Shown here one piece after another: positions 32,790 through 41,962 of a DNA stretch of 64,000 bases. Numbering within the stretch: position 1 is the first letter of the stretch; each line of letters begins with the position of its first letter. Both the position numbers and the translations under genes were made by a program. Below the pieces are notes generated by a model. It did not search any database. It was not told where the DNA came from and saw only the letters and a list, made by a program, of their open reading frames with translations. Origin of the DNA: JAJDXO01 sp965221855 (GTDB lineage Bacteria > Pseudomonadota > Alphaproteobacteria > Rhodospirillales > UBA2165). The stretch covers positions 372,001-436,000 of the forward strand of contig CBDCSV010000010.1 of the NCBI GenBank assembly GCA_965221855.1, read 5' to 3'.

Positions 32790-33875
32790 TTACTCCTTGT
32801 CCCAGTGGCGCAGGATCGGCTGCTGGGCGGCCCGCATGGCGTCCATGTAGGCAGCCAGCACCTTGGTGCCCGGAAGGCCTTTCTTGTCCTGCGCGGCGGC
32901 CCAGTCCTTGGCCACGTTCGGCATGGCCTTGGCCCACTTGTCCCGCTCGGTGGCGCTCATGACGTGAACCTTGCCGCCGTTGGCCTGATAGGCCTTGTAG
33001 CTGGCTTCGGCCACATCGAGAGCCCTCTGGGAAGTGTGGTCACGGTAGGCGATCGAGGCCTCAGAGATGGCCTTGCGGACGGAAGCGTGAAGTCCGTCCC
33101 AAGCCTTCTTGTTCATGGTCACGACCTTGGAGTTTGCCGTACCCATGTCGCCTTTGAGCATATAGGGCGCGACCTCGTACATTTTCCGGCCGACGACCGC
33201 TTCGGGCCACAGCATGATGGTGTCCAGCACGCCGGTCTTCAGCTTGTTGTAGTATCCGACAAGGCTGCCGGGGACGGTGGCCGCGCCGAAGCCCTCGACC
33301 CAGCGGGCGTTCAGGCCGGCGACGCCGATCTTGTCACCCTTGAAGTCCGCGGTGGTCTTGATCGGGTGCTTGGAGAACATCTGATAGGTGTCGAGCACCG
33401 CGACGCTGGTCAGGTAGACCTGATTGAACTTGGAAAACGCGGACTTGAACTCCGGAAACTTCCCGGCCAAGCCGTCGATGGTCCTGGAGAGGAGCCGCGG
33501 ATCGGTGGTCACGAACGGAGTCGCGTAAGCCACCATCTGAAGCGGCACCTTGTCCTGGTGGAACACGGTGGTCACCACGCCGATGTCGCCCAGGCCCTTC
33601 TGCATGCCGCCCATGACGCCACGCGGCTTGACGATCTGACCGCCCCAAGCCTGGTTCCAGTCGATCTTGTACTTGCCGTCCTTGGCAAGCCGCTTGTCGA
33701 CCTCCGGGATCATGAAGTTGGCGAATTCCTTCACCCACATGGACTTGAGCGAATAGCCGTCGATGGCCGTCATCTTGATCGTCTCGGCGGCCTTCGCCTG
33801 CCCGGCGGAGAACCCCGCGACCAGCGCGCCGGCGGCGACGAGAGCAGTGGAAATCTTCAATGCATTGAATTTCAT
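32790..33875 (-). CDS. dctP: TRAP transporter solute-binding protein DctP
   Basis: 361 residues, periplasmic receptor of the TRAP system. A signal peptide (MKFNALKISTALVAAGALVAG and on to AKA at about 29) is clear. The mature part has QMVAYATPFVTTDPRLLSR, KIGVAGLNARWVEGFGA and a C-terminal helical region typical of DctP-like proteins. AGGAAGG precedes the start. First gene of dctP-dctQ-dctM-iclR. The binding-site arginine characteristic of carboxylate receptors may be in GLNARW; the ligand is not predictable. Confidence 0.92.
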   Translation of the reverse strand: MKFNALKISTALVAAGALVAGFSAGQAKAAETIKMTAIDGYSLKSMWVKEFANFMIPEVDKRLAKDGKYKIDWNQAWGGQIVKPRGVMGGMQKGLGDIGVVTTVFHQDKVPLQMVAYATPFVTTDPRLLSRTIDGLAGKFPEFKSAFSKFNQVYLTSVAVLDTYQMFSKHPIKTTADFKGDKIGVAGLNARWVEGFGAATVPGSLVGYYNKLKTGVLDTIMLWPEAVVGRKMYEVAPYMLKGDMGTANSKVVTMNKKAWDGLHASVRKAISEASIAYRDHTSQRALDVAEASYKAYQANGGKVHVMSATERDKWAKAMPNVAKDWAAAQDKKGLPGTKVLAAYMDAMRAAQQPILRHWDKE

Positions 33876-33911
33876 TTTTGCCTTCCTGTGTGGTTCACAA
33901 AAATCTGAAAA

Positions 33912-33959
33912 ATTGTATCGCGATGCAATAATAGCGTATCGGCGGGCAGACCTTAGGTC
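33912..33959 (-). promoter_or_regulatory. dctP promoter region with two palindromes
   Basis: ATTGTATCG/CGATGCAAT at 33912-33929 is an 18-bp palindrome with one mismatch, 37 bp before dctP. It touches a possible -10 TATTAT (minus strand, 33933-33928). A second, perfect palindrome GACCTTAGGTC lies at 33949-33959, where a -35 box would be. They are good candidate operators for the IclR protein encoded at the end of the operon. Confidence 0.45.
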
Positions 33960-34014
33960 AGACGATTATCCGGTGTCAATCGGCGATCTTTGCGCAATCC
34001 ATTGCAGACGCGAG

Positions 34015-34042
34015 AAAAAAACGGGCTGCGATCGGCAGCCCG
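34015..34042 (-). terminator. Rho-independent terminator of clpA
   Basis: On the minus strand an 8-bp GC stem (CGGGCTGC paired with GCAGCCCG, 34042-34035 and 34029-34022) with a five-base loop is followed by seven T (34021-34015). It lies 28 bp after the clpA stop, in the gap before dctP. Confidence 0.88.
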
Positions 34043-34069
34043 CGTTCTCGGCTCAAAATTGCAGGAAAA

Positions 34070-36451
34070 TCACTCGACCAGGGCCGGGGTCTTGGACTTT
34101 CCGGAACCGCGGGGCCCCTTCTTCGGCCCGTCATCGGGCCCGTCGTCCTTTCCCTTGCCCCTGCCGCCGCTTTGTCCGGGTGAGCCCTTGGGCAGCGCGA
34201 TCTTCGGGAAGTCGAACGCTACCTTGCCGTCCTTGATCGTGGCGAGGACCGAACCGCCCTTCGACAGCTTGCCGAACAGCAGTTCTTCGGCGAGCGGCTT
34301 CTTGACGTGTTCCTGGATGACCCGCGCGAGAGGCCGCGCGCCGAACCGCTTGTCGTAGCCCTTCTTGGCCAGCCACTCGCGGGCGGTCTCGTCCAATTCG
34401 ATGGTCACGTCACGGTCGCTCAACTGGGCTTCCAGTTCCATGATGAACTTGTCGACCACGCGGCTCATGATCTCCGGTGTCAGGTTGTCGAAGGCAATGG
34501 TTGCATCCAGCCTGTTACGGAACTCCGGCGTGAACATCCGCTCGATCGCCTCTTGGTCGTCTCCGGTGCGTTCTTCCCGCTCGAAACCTATGGCCTGCTT
34601 GGCGAGCTCGCTGGCGCCGGCGTTGGTGGTCATGATCACGATGACGTTGCGGAAATCGACGCCCTTGCCGTTGTGGTCGGTCAGTTTTCCGTGATCCATC
34701 ACCTGCAGCAGAATATTGAACAGGTCCGGGTGGGCCTTCTCGATCTCGTCCAGCAAGAGGACGCAATGAGGATGTTGATCGACGGCATCGGTCAGCAGAC
34801 CGCCCTGATCGAAGCCCACATATCCCGGGGGCGCGCCAATCAGCCGCGAGACCGTGTGCCGCTCCATGTATTCGGACATGTCGAAGCGGGTGAGTTCGAT
34901 GCCGAGGCTGCGGGCCAGCTGCCGGGCGACCTCGGTCTTGCCGACGCCGGTGGGGCCGGAGAACAGGTAGCTGCCGATGGGCTTTTCAGGCTCGCGCAGG
35001 CCCGCCCGCGCCAACTTGATGGCGCCGGCCAGCGCATCGATGGCCTTGTCCTGACCGAAGACCATGGTCTTGAGGTCGCGCTCCAGATTGTTGAGCGACT
35101 TCTTGTCGTCCCGCGACACGGTTTTCGGAGGGATGCGCGCGATCTTGGCGACCACCGCTTCCACGTCCTTCACCGAGATGGTCTTCCGGCGTTTGTTCTC
35201 GGGGACCAGCATGCGCGATGCGCCGACCTCGTCCAGCACGTCGATCGCCTTGTCGGGCAGTTTGCGGTCGTGGATGTAACGCGCCGCGAGCTGGACCGCC
35301 TGGCGGATGGCTTCGGAGGTATAGCGGACCTGATGATGCTCCTCGTAATAGGGTTTCAGGCCGCGCAGGATCTTGACCGCGTCCTCGACCGATGGCTCGG
35401 TGATATCGATCTTCTGGAACCGGCGAACCAGCGCCCGGTCTTTCTCGAAGTAGCCGCGATATTCCTTGTAGGTGGTCGACCCGATGCACCGGAGCGCGCC
35501 GCTCTGCAGCGACGGCTTCAGCAGGTTCGACGCATCCATCGAACCGCCGGAGGTCGCGCCTGCGCCGATGACCGTGTGAATTTCGTCGATGAACAGGATG
35601 CTCTTTTCGACGTTCTCCAACTCGGTCAGTACCGCCTTGATGCGCTCCTCGAAGTCGCCCCGGTAGCGGGTGCCGGCCAGCAGGGAACCCATATCGAGGC
35701 AATAGATCGTGCTGCCGAACAGTACCTCGGGCACGTTTTCCTCGACGATCCGCTTGGCCAGGCCCTCGGCGATGGCCGTTTTGCCCACGCCCGGATCACC
35801 CACATAGAGCGGATTGTTCTTGGTCCGGCGGCACAGGACCTGGATGGTCCGCTCGATCTCCAGTTCGCGGCCGATCAACGGATCGATCTTGCCGTCGGCG
35901 GCCTTCTGATTGAGGTTCACGCAATAGCTTTCGAGGGCCTCGTGGCCCTTGCGCACCACTTTCTCCTCGGCGGCTTCCTCCTCGGTGCCGTTCACCGACT
36001 GGGAGTTCGAGAAGCCGGGCACCTTGGCGATGCCGTGGCTGATGTAGTTCACCGCGTCCAGCCGGGTCATGTCATGCAGTTGAAGGAAATACACCGCATG
36101 GGCCTCGCGCTCGGAGAAGATCGCCACCAGCACGTTCGCCCCGGTGACCTCCTCGCGGCCCGAAGACTGCACATGGATCGCGGCCCGCTGGACCACCCGC
36201 TGGAAGCTGGCCGTCGGCTTGGGTTCCGACAGCTTGCTGGTGATCAGATCAGTCAACTCCTCATCGATGAAGTCCGTCAGGTCCTTGCGCAACTGCTCGA
36301 TCTCGACGCCGCAGGCGCGGAGAACGGCAACGCTGTCCTGGTCTTCGGTCAACGCCAGCAGCAAGTGCTCGAGCGTCGCATATTCATGGTTACGCTCGGT
36401 GGCGAGTCCCAGCGCCCGGTGCAGACTTTGTTCCAAATTACGAGACAGCAT
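34070..36451 (-). CDS. clpA: ATP-dependent Clp protease ATP-binding subunit ClpA
   Basis: 793-residue AAA+ unfoldase that feeds substrates, including N-degron proteins delivered by ClpS, to ClpP. The N-domain (about 1-145) precedes D1 with Walker A GDPGVGKTA and Walker B LFIDEIH, and D2 with GPTGVGKTEV and LLLDEIEKAHPD. The C-terminal part ends in a Gly/Lys-rich tail (GGRGKGKDDGPDDG). It lies 29 bp after clpS, and a clear terminator follows. The length is slightly above E. coli ClpA because of the tail. Confidence 0.96.
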   Translation of the reverse strand: MLSRNLEQSLHRALGLATERNHEYATLEHLLLALTEDQDSVAVLRACGVEIEQLRKDLTDFIDEELTDLITSKLSEPKPTASFQRVVQRAAIHVQSSGREEVTGANVLVAIFSEREAHAVYFLQLHDMTRLDAVNYISHGIAKVPGFSNSQSVNGTEEEAAEEKVVRKGHEALESYCVNLNQKAADGKIDPLIGRELEIERTIQVLCRRTKNNPLYVGDPGVGKTAIAEGLAKRIVEENVPEVLFGSTIYCLDMGSLLAGTRYRGDFEERIKAVLTELENVEKSILFIDEIHTVIGAGATSGGSMDASNLLKPSLQSGALRCIGSTTYKEYRGYFEKDRALVRRFQKIDITEPSVEDAVKILRGLKPYYEEHHQVRYTSEAIRQAVQLAARYIHDRKLPDKAIDVLDEVGASRMLVPENKRRKTISVKDVEAVVAKIARIPPKTVSRDDKKSLNNLERDLKTMVFGQDKAIDALAGAIKLARAGLREPEKPIGSYLFSGPTGVGKTEVARQLARSLGIELTRFDMSEYMERHTVSRLIGAPPGYVGFDQGGLLTDAVDQHPHCVLLLDEIEKAHPDLFNILLQVMDHGKLTDHNGKGVDFRNVIVIMTTNAGASELAKQAIGFEREERTGDDQEAIERMFTPEFRNRLDATIAFDNLTPEIMSRVVDKFIMELEAQLSDRDVTIELDETAREWLAKKGYDKRFGARPLARVIQEHVKKPLAEELLFGKLSKGGSVLATIKDGKVAFDFPKIALPKGSPGQSGGRGKGKDDGPDDGPKKGPRGSGKSKTPALVE

Positions 36452-36480
36452 GACCCATACGGCCTTTGTTGTTTAAATTG

Positions 36481-36810
36481 CTATTCCTTTTCGATCGTGC
36501 ACTGCAGCGGATGCTGATGCTGCTGCGCGAGATCCATGGTTTGATTCACTTTCGTCTCGGCGACTTCGTAAGTGTAGACCCCGCAAACACCGACACCCTT
36601 CTGGTGGACGTGCAGCATGATCCGTGTTGCCTCCTCGTGGCTCTTGCTGAAAAAGGATTCCAGCACGTGGACGACGAATTCCATCGGCGTGTAGTCGTCG
36701 TTCAGCATCAAGACCTTGTACATGGACGGCTTCTTGGTCTTGGTCCGGCTTTTTAGAGCGATCCCGTGTTCGAGATCGTCACCGTTTCGTCCGTCGTCGT
36801 CGCGTTTCAT
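36481..36810 (-). CDS. clpS: ClpS adaptor protein
   Basis: 109-residue adaptor that binds N-terminal destabilising residues and hands substrates to ClpA. Core motif YKVLMLNDDYTPMEFVVHVL with the Asn-Asp pair that binds the substrate amino group, then FFSKSHEEATRIMLHVHQKGVGVCGVYTYEVAETKV. The start at MKRDDDGRNGD gives the usual disordered N-terminus; the longer frame to 36930 runs over the promoter. It is directly upstream of clpA, as in most Proteobacteria. Confidence 0.95.
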   Translation of the reverse strand: MKRDDDGRNGDDLEHGIALKSRTKTKKPSMYKVLMLNDDYTPMEFVVHVLESFFSKSHEEATRIMLHVHQKGVGVCGVYTYEVAETKVNQTMDLAQQHQHPLQCTIEKE

Positions 36811-36893
36811 CGTTTCTTGGTTGGTCTCAATGCGTCTCGTCCGCGTCAGGAAATCTGCCAGTCCGCGCCCGTGGCCATGGGCACCGAACCCCG

Positions 36894-36922
36894 AATATAT
36901 GCCGTCCGGGCCGAACGTGCAA
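36894..36922 (-). promoter_or_regulatory. Candidate sigma-70 promoter for clpS-clpA
   Basis: On the minus strand TTGCAC (36922-36917), a 17-bp spacer and TATATT (36899-36894), about 85 bp before clpS. The -10 matches five of six consensus bases; the -35 matches three. Confidence 0.4.
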
Positions 36923-36975
36923 AATCCCATTCCGGGAATACGGCTGATTCATGGCCAAATTCGCCAATTTGACGA

Positions 36976-37680
36976 TCAATTCCGAAAGAGAGAGTTGCTC
37001 AGTCCGTTGTCGCCCACCTTGACCTGAAACAAGTTGTTGGGAAGCTGATCGGGATCATGGGGCGGAAATTCCAGCGGATCGGTCGTTCGCGGCGGATTTA
37101 ACGCGATTCCGGTGAAATCCCAGGCGGCGAGGACTTGGGGAAACGCCAACGATTTGAATCTCTCGTCAGGCCATAGATAGCCCGTAAAGTGAAACTCGCC
37201 GCCCCGGCAAGCGGCGGCGGCCCAATAAAAGTCAATGGAGCTTAACTCCAGACCCTCGGCCGGCGGCCCGAACAACCCGTCCACCGTCAACGCCCGGTCC
37301 AGTACCGCGATCCGGTCGGCGGGAACGCTGGTGGCGGTGACTTCAGGCCGCCAAGGCGCCAGCAGGTCGATGTCGTTCCCGTCGATAACGATATTTGACA
37401 GGTCCGGTTGCTCGCTGATCTCGATACGGACATCGAAGCGGCCGGATTCGTGCGACGGCGCTATCTCGTACACCCTCACCTGCTCCATGTAGACACCGTT
37501 ATAGATCAGCCGGTAGCGATCCAAGCCACCCGGTTCGCATTGCCGACGAATGTCTTCCGCGCCCAGATAGGCGAACCAACTGAACTTGCGAACGATCGGA
37601 TCGGTGGTCTGTTGGGCCGCACAGGCAGCCAACGAAATCACCACAAGGACGGCGAGGCATCGTGTCGGCCAATGGCGCAT
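36976..37680 (-). CDS. Uncharacterised lipoprotein
   Basis: 234 residues with a lipoprotein signal peptide: basic start (MRHWPTR), hydrophobic core (LAVLVVISL) and lipobox LAAC with the cysteine at about residue 20. The mature part has no motif I recognise; it is probably beta-rich (RYRLIYNGVYMEQVRVYEI, FDVRIEISEQ). It ends about 165 bp upstream of the clpS start and is divergent from the D,D-carboxypeptidase gene. Likely anchored in an envelope membrane; the function is unknown. Confidence 0.75.
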   Translation of the reverse strand: MRHWPTRCLAVLVVISLAACAAQQTTDPIVRKFSWFAYLGAEDIRRQCEPGGLDRYRLIYNGVYMEQVRVYEIAPSHESGRFDVRIEISEQPDLSNIVIDGNDIDLLAPWRPEVTATSVPADRIAVLDRALTVDGLFGPPAEGLELSSIDFYWAAAACRGGEFHFTGYLWPDERFKSLAFPQVLAAWDFTGIALNPPRTTDPLEFPPHDPDQLPNNLFQVKVGDNGLSNSLFRN

Positions 37681-37932
37681 GGGCTGACTTTACACCGCGA
37701 ATTCGCCGTTAACACTTTCTTTAACGCCATTTGGAACATTCCAGTCGAGGTCGTTGGATACCTGGGGATATTGGGCCGGTGCCGGAATCAATGGCAGCCG
37801 CCCGCCGCAAGCGGCTTCAGGGACCAACATGAGGCGCGGATGGACAGGTCCGGGAACATGCCGTACCTTCGGCCATTGGGGGTAGCAGAGACAGGGCAAG
37901 CAACGGCGCCGCAAGCGGGCGTACGGAGGCTC

Positions 37933-39153
37933 ATGGTAGTTGACCGCATATTCTCTTGTTTGCGTCGCGCTGCATTTGCGGCGGGTCTGGCCGTCGCCTC
38001 GCTCCTTTTGTTTCCCCATTCCGCCTCGGCGAAATATGCGTCTATCGTCGTCGATGCGAACACCGGTGAGGTCTATCACTCGGTAAACGCCCGGACCCGA
38101 AACTTCCCGGCCTCGCTGACCAAGCTGATGACGCTCTATCTGCTGTTCGAGGCCGTGGAGAACGGCAAGCTCGGCATGAATTCCCGGATGAGGGTTTCCC
38201 GGCGGGCCGCGGCGCAGCCGGCGTCCAAGCTGGGCCTGCGCGCCGGCGGCACCATCAAGGTCGAGACCGCCGTTCTGGCGCTGATCATCAAGTCGGCAAA
38301 TGACGTCGCCACGGTGGTCGCCGAGACCCTGGGCGGAACCGAGCGCAAATTCGCCACGCTGATGACCGCCAAGGCCCGCCAACTCGGGATGAGCCGCACC
38401 ACCTTCCGCAATGCCTCCGGCCTGCCCCATCGCGGACAGCTGTCCACCGCCCGCGACATGTCCACGCTGGCCCGCGCCGTCCAGGCGCACTTTCCCAAGT
38501 ACTATGGCATGTTCGGCCGCAAGGCCTTCGCCTTCGGCGGCCGCACCTACCGGACCCACAACAAGCTGCTGAAAACCTACCACGGCGCCGACGGCCTCAA
38601 GACCGGGTATATCCGTGCTTCCGGCTACAACGTGATCACCTCCGCGGAACGGTCCGGCCACCGGCTCATCGGCGTGGTGTTCGGCGGCAATTCCGCGCGC
38701 TCCCGGAACCGCCACATGGCCAGCCTGCTGGACTGGGCGTTCGACAAGAAACGGCGGGAAGCCCTGGCCTCGAACAGGGTGGTGCCGGGCCGCAAGCCGA
38801 TCCTCCGGCTGCCGGGCACGACCGCCGGCCAAAAGGTGGTAACGTCTTCCGGGAACGTCTGGGGCATTCAAGTGGGCGCCTTCTACTCCCGCCGCCCCGC
38901 CCTTGCCGCCGCCCGCAAAGCCGCACAAACGCTGGGCGCCATGGCCGAGGGTGGGCAGATCACCTTAATGCCGGTGCACAGGAGCAAGCGGCGTATTCTT
39001 TACCGGTCGCGAATCCTGGGGATCAGCCGCACCGATGCGTATCGCGCCTGCCGGAAGCTAACCCGTCATCGGATCCCATGCATGGAGGTGCGCCTGCCCG
39101 CCGGCGTGGCCTACGCGTCCACAGGGCCGGCATCGAAAAGGTCCCTCAACTAA
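37933..39153 (+). CDS. D-alanyl-D-alanine carboxypeptidase with C-terminal SPOR domain
   Basis: 406 residues, penicillin-binding protein of the DacA/S11 type that trims pentapeptide side chains in the periplasm. A signal peptide ends at ASA (about residue 33). The active site triad of motifs is present: SLTK (PASLTKLMT), SAN (KSANDVA) and KTG (GLKTGYIRASG). A SPOR-like domain at about 310-390 (WGIQVGAFYSRRPALAAARKA) would bind denuded septal glycan. The start at 37933 has GGAGG before it. It converges with the phosphomannomutase gene, 5 bp apart. Confidence 0.92.
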   Translation: MVVDRIFSCLRRAAFAAGLAVASLLLFPHSASAKYASIVVDANTGEVYHSVNARTRNFPASLTKLMTLYLLFEAVENGKLGMNSRMRVSRRAAAQPASKLGLRAGGTIKVETAVLALIIKSANDVATVVAETLGGTERKFATLMTAKARQLGMSRTTFRNASGLPHRGQLSTARDMSTLARAVQAHFPKYYGMFGRKAFAFGGRTYRTHNKLLKTYHGADGLKTGYIRASGYNVITSAERSGHRLIGVVFGGNSARSRNRHMASLLDWAFDKKRREALASNRVVPGRKPILRLPGTTAGQKVVTSSGNVWGIQVGAFYSRRPALAAARKAAQTLGAMAEGGQITLMPVHRSKRRILYRSRILGISRTDAYRACRKLTRHRIPCMEVRLPAGVAYASTGPASKRSLN

Positions 39154-39158
39154 GCCGA

Positions 39159-40562
39159 TCAGACAAAGCCTTCGGGCGGCTCGATCCCGCTGGCCTCGAG
39201 CTGCTCGGCGACCGCCGACTTGAGCCGGGAAAGCGCCTGTGAATCGGCGGCTTCGCACCGGGCCACCAATACCGCCTGAGTATTGGACGCCCTGAGCAGC
39301 CACCATCCGTCCCTGGTTTCGACACGGACACCGTCAATGTCGCGCACCGTGATGCCGCGGCGTCCCTTGAGCCGTGCCTTGACCTCGTCGATCACGTCGA
39401 ACTTCCTGTTGTCGGCGCACTCGAATCTCAGTTCCGGCGTGTTGACCATCTGCGGTAGGGAGTCCCGCACGTCGGCGAGCCGCTGGTTGGCGGCGGCGAG
39501 CACGCTCATGACCCGGACGGCGGCATACAGGGCGTCGTCATATCCGTAATGGCCGTCGGCGATGAAGATGTGACCGCTCATCTCGCCGGCCAGGGGCGCG
39601 CCGGTTTCGGCCATCTTGGACTTGATCAGCGAGTGGCCGGCCTTCCACATCACGGGCTTGCCGCCGGCGCGTTCGATTTCGTCGAACAACACCTGGCTTG
39701 CCTTGACGTCGGCGATGATGGTGGCGCCCGGATTGCGGCTCAGCACGTCACGCGCCAGTACCACCATGATCTGGTCGCCCCAGAGCACCCTGCCCTCGGA
39801 GTCGACCAACCCGATCCGGTCCCCGTCGCCGTCGAAGGCGAACCCCAGATCGCAATGCTCCCTGGTCACCAGATCCTTCAGCTGCTCGAGATTCTCCTCC
39901 ACCGTCGGATCGGGGTGATGGGCGGGAAACGTGCCGTCGATCTCCGTATTGATGGCGTAGTGGGAGTGGGGCAGCCGCCCCAACAGCTTCCTGAGAACGT
40001 CGCCGGCGGCGCCATTGCCTGCATCCCAGGCGACCCGAAGCGGCACGCCCAGGCTGAACCCCTGGACCAGCCGATCGACATAGGCGTCCTCGACGTCGAT
40101 CTCCTCGACCTCGCCGCTGCCCGATGAAAATTTGCCGGCGCCAGCCCGCACGCCCAGCGCCTGAATGTCGGCGCCGTGGAACGGCGTGTGACCGAGCACC
40201 ATCTTGATGCCGTTATACTCCGGCGGATTGTGGGAGCCGGTGACCATCATGCCGGCATCCACGTCCAGATGGTAAGTGGCGAAATAAAGCATCGGCGTCG
40301 GGCCCCGGCCGATCAGGCGCACGTCGGCGCCGGCGGCGGTCAGACCCTCGGTGAGCGCCGCACACAATTCCGGGGAACTGATCCGGCCATCGTACCCGAC
40401 CGCGACCACGGGATTTCCATCCCGGCCGGTATTTTCGCCCACGATCGAGCCGAAGGTCCGCCCGATGACCCGAACGTCATCGGCGCCGATGGTGTCGCCG
40501 ACGATGCCGCGGATGTCGTACTCCCGGAGGATCGTCGGGTCCAATTTTCGGCCATCGGTCAT
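39159..40562 (-). CDS. Phosphomannomutase/phosphoglucomutase
   Basis: 467-residue alpha-D-phosphohexomutase that interconverts hexose 6- and 1-phosphates. The phosphoserine loop TGSHNPPEYNG is near residue 110, the metal loop DGDGDRIG near 240, and the sugar-binding GEMSGH near 325. It is third in galU-ugd-pmm, so it probably feeds glucose-1-phosphate and mannose-1-phosphate to polysaccharide synthesis. algC/manB-like; no symbol is assigned because the sugar preference is not readable. Confidence 0.92.
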   Translation of the reverse strand: MTDGRKLDPTILREYDIRGIVGDTIGADDVRVIGRTFGSIVGENTGRDGNPVVAVGYDGRISSPELCAALTEGLTAAGADVRLIGRGPTPMLYFATYHLDVDAGMMVTGSHNPPEYNGIKMVLGHTPFHGADIQALGVRAGAGKFSSGSGEVEEIDVEDAYVDRLVQGFSLGVPLRVAWDAGNGAAGDVLRKLLGRLPHSHYAINTEIDGTFPAHHPDPTVEENLEQLKDLVTREHCDLGFAFDGDGDRIGLVDSEGRVLWGDQIMVVLARDVLSRNPGATIIADVKASQVLFDEIERAGGKPVMWKAGHSLIKSKMAETGAPLAGEMSGHIFIADGHYGYDDALYAAVRVMSVLAAANQRLADVRDSLPQMVNTPELRFECADNRKFDVIDEVKARLKGRRGITVRDIDGVRVETRDGWWLLRASNTQAVLVARCEAADSQALSRLKSAVAEQLEASGIEPPEGFV

Positions 40563-40583
40563 AGGAGCCCCTTCGCGCGCCTT

Positions 40584-41912
40584 TTATTCCGCGGCGGACG
40601 GCGGTGCCCCCGGCCGGCCGACGCAACTGTAGTCAAACCCGGCGGCAGCCATCTCATCCGGATTATAGATGTTTCTGTAGTCTACCATGCAAGGCCGCTT
40701 CATGAGCGATTTCACGCGCTCCAGGTCCAGCGCCCGGAACTCGTTCCACTCGGTAACGATTGCGACCACGTCAGTGCCTTCGACGGCGTCGTAGGAGGTC
40801 TCGCACCAGGTCACTCCGTCTATGAGTTCCCGGGCTTCTTTCATTCCCCGGGGGTCGAAGACCCGGACCTCGGCGCCGGCCTCGATCAGCGCCGGCACGA
40901 TATCGAGGCTGGGCGAATCCCGCATGTCGTCGGTGTTCGGCTTGAATGTCAGCCCGAGGACCGAGACCGTCTTGCCGGTCAACGACCCCCCGCACGCCCG
41001 GATGACCTTGTCGGCCATGCGCCGCTTGCGGTCATCATTGACTGATACCACCGTCTCGACGATCTTGACCGGGCTTCCGGAATCCTGGGCCGTCCGCACC
41101 AGGGCGAGCGTATCCTTGGGGAAACAGGACCCGCCGTACCCCGGTCCCGCGTGAAGAAACTTGCCGCCGATCCGGCCGTCGAGACCGATGCCGCGGGCCA
41201 CGTCCTGGACATCGGCACCCACCGCTTCGCACAGGTCGGCCATCTCGTTGATGAACGTGATCTTGGTCGCCAGGAAGGTATTGGCGGCGTATTTGATCAA
41301 CTCCGCCGTCCGCCGCCGGGTGAAGATGATCGGCGTTTCAATCAGATACAGCGGCCGGTAGAGGCCCCACATCACCTCGTTGGCCCGCTCCGAGGTGGAT
41401 CCGATCACCACCCGGTCCGGCCGCATGAAGTCGTTGATCGCCGAGCCTTCGCGCAGGAACTCCGGATTGGAAACCACATCGAATTCGGCGTCGGGACGCA
41501 CCTGACGGACGATGTTTTCCACCTCGTCCCCGGTGCCCACGGGCACCGTCGATTTGGTGACGATCACGGTGTACCCGTCCATGGCCTCGGCGATTTCGCG
41601 GGCCGCGTCGTAGACGTATGTCAGATCGGCGTGCCCGTCGCCCCGGCGGCTCGGCGTGCCGACGGCGATGAATACCGCGTCGGCCCCCTGGACGCCGTCC
41701 TCGAGTCTCGTCGTAAAGGACAGGCGTTCGGCGGCGATGCTCTTCTCCACGAGGGCGTCCAGTTCCGGCTCGTATATCGGTATTTCACCGGCATTCAGCC
41801 GGTTGATCTTGGCTTCATCCTTGTCGACGCAGACCACCTCCACGCCGAACTCGGAGAAACAGGCGCCGGAAACCAGACCAACATAGCCGGTGCCGATCAT
41901 GGCAATTTTCAT
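40584..41912 (-). CDS. UDP-glucose 6-dehydrogenase
   Basis: 442 residues. Oxidises UDP-glucose twice with NAD to UDP-glucuronate. The N-terminal Rossmann motif MKIAMIGTGYVGLVSGACFSE, the STVPVGT segment, EFLREGSAINDF, and the catalytic cysteine in GPGYGGSCFPKDT are all present, and the C-terminal UDP-binding domain follows. It lies 50 bp after galU, whose product supplies its substrate, in an operon for exopolysaccharide or capsule precursors. Confidence 0.95.
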   Translation of the reverse strand: MKIAMIGTGYVGLVSGACFSEFGVEVVCVDKDEAKINRLNAGEIPIYEPELDALVEKSIAAERLSFTTRLEDGVQGADAVFIAVGTPSRRGDGHADLTYVYDAAREIAEAMDGYTVIVTKSTVPVGTGDEVENIVRQVRPDAEFDVVSNPEFLREGSAINDFMRPDRVVIGSTSERANEVMWGLYRPLYLIETPIIFTRRRTAELIKYAANTFLATKITFINEMADLCEAVGADVQDVARGIGLDGRIGGKFLHAGPGYGGSCFPKDTLALVRTAQDSGSPVKIVETVVSVNDDRKRRMADKVIRACGGSLTGKTVSVLGLTFKPNTDDMRDSPSLDIVPALIEAGAEVRVFDPRGMKEARELIDGVTWCETSYDAVEGTDVVAIVTEWNEFRALDLERVKSLMKRPCMVDYRNIYNPDEMAAAGFDYSCVGRPGAPPSAAE

Positions 41913-41962
41913 GTGGGGCTATCCTTCACGTTCAAGCGCGGCGCGAATTCAGGGACCGCCTG

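Noticed and set aside
37709..37724. CtrA-box-like TTAA pair upstream of the D,D-carboxypeptidase
   Set aside because: The two TTAA are 8 bp apart, while the CtrA consensus requires 7, so it is not counted as a site.
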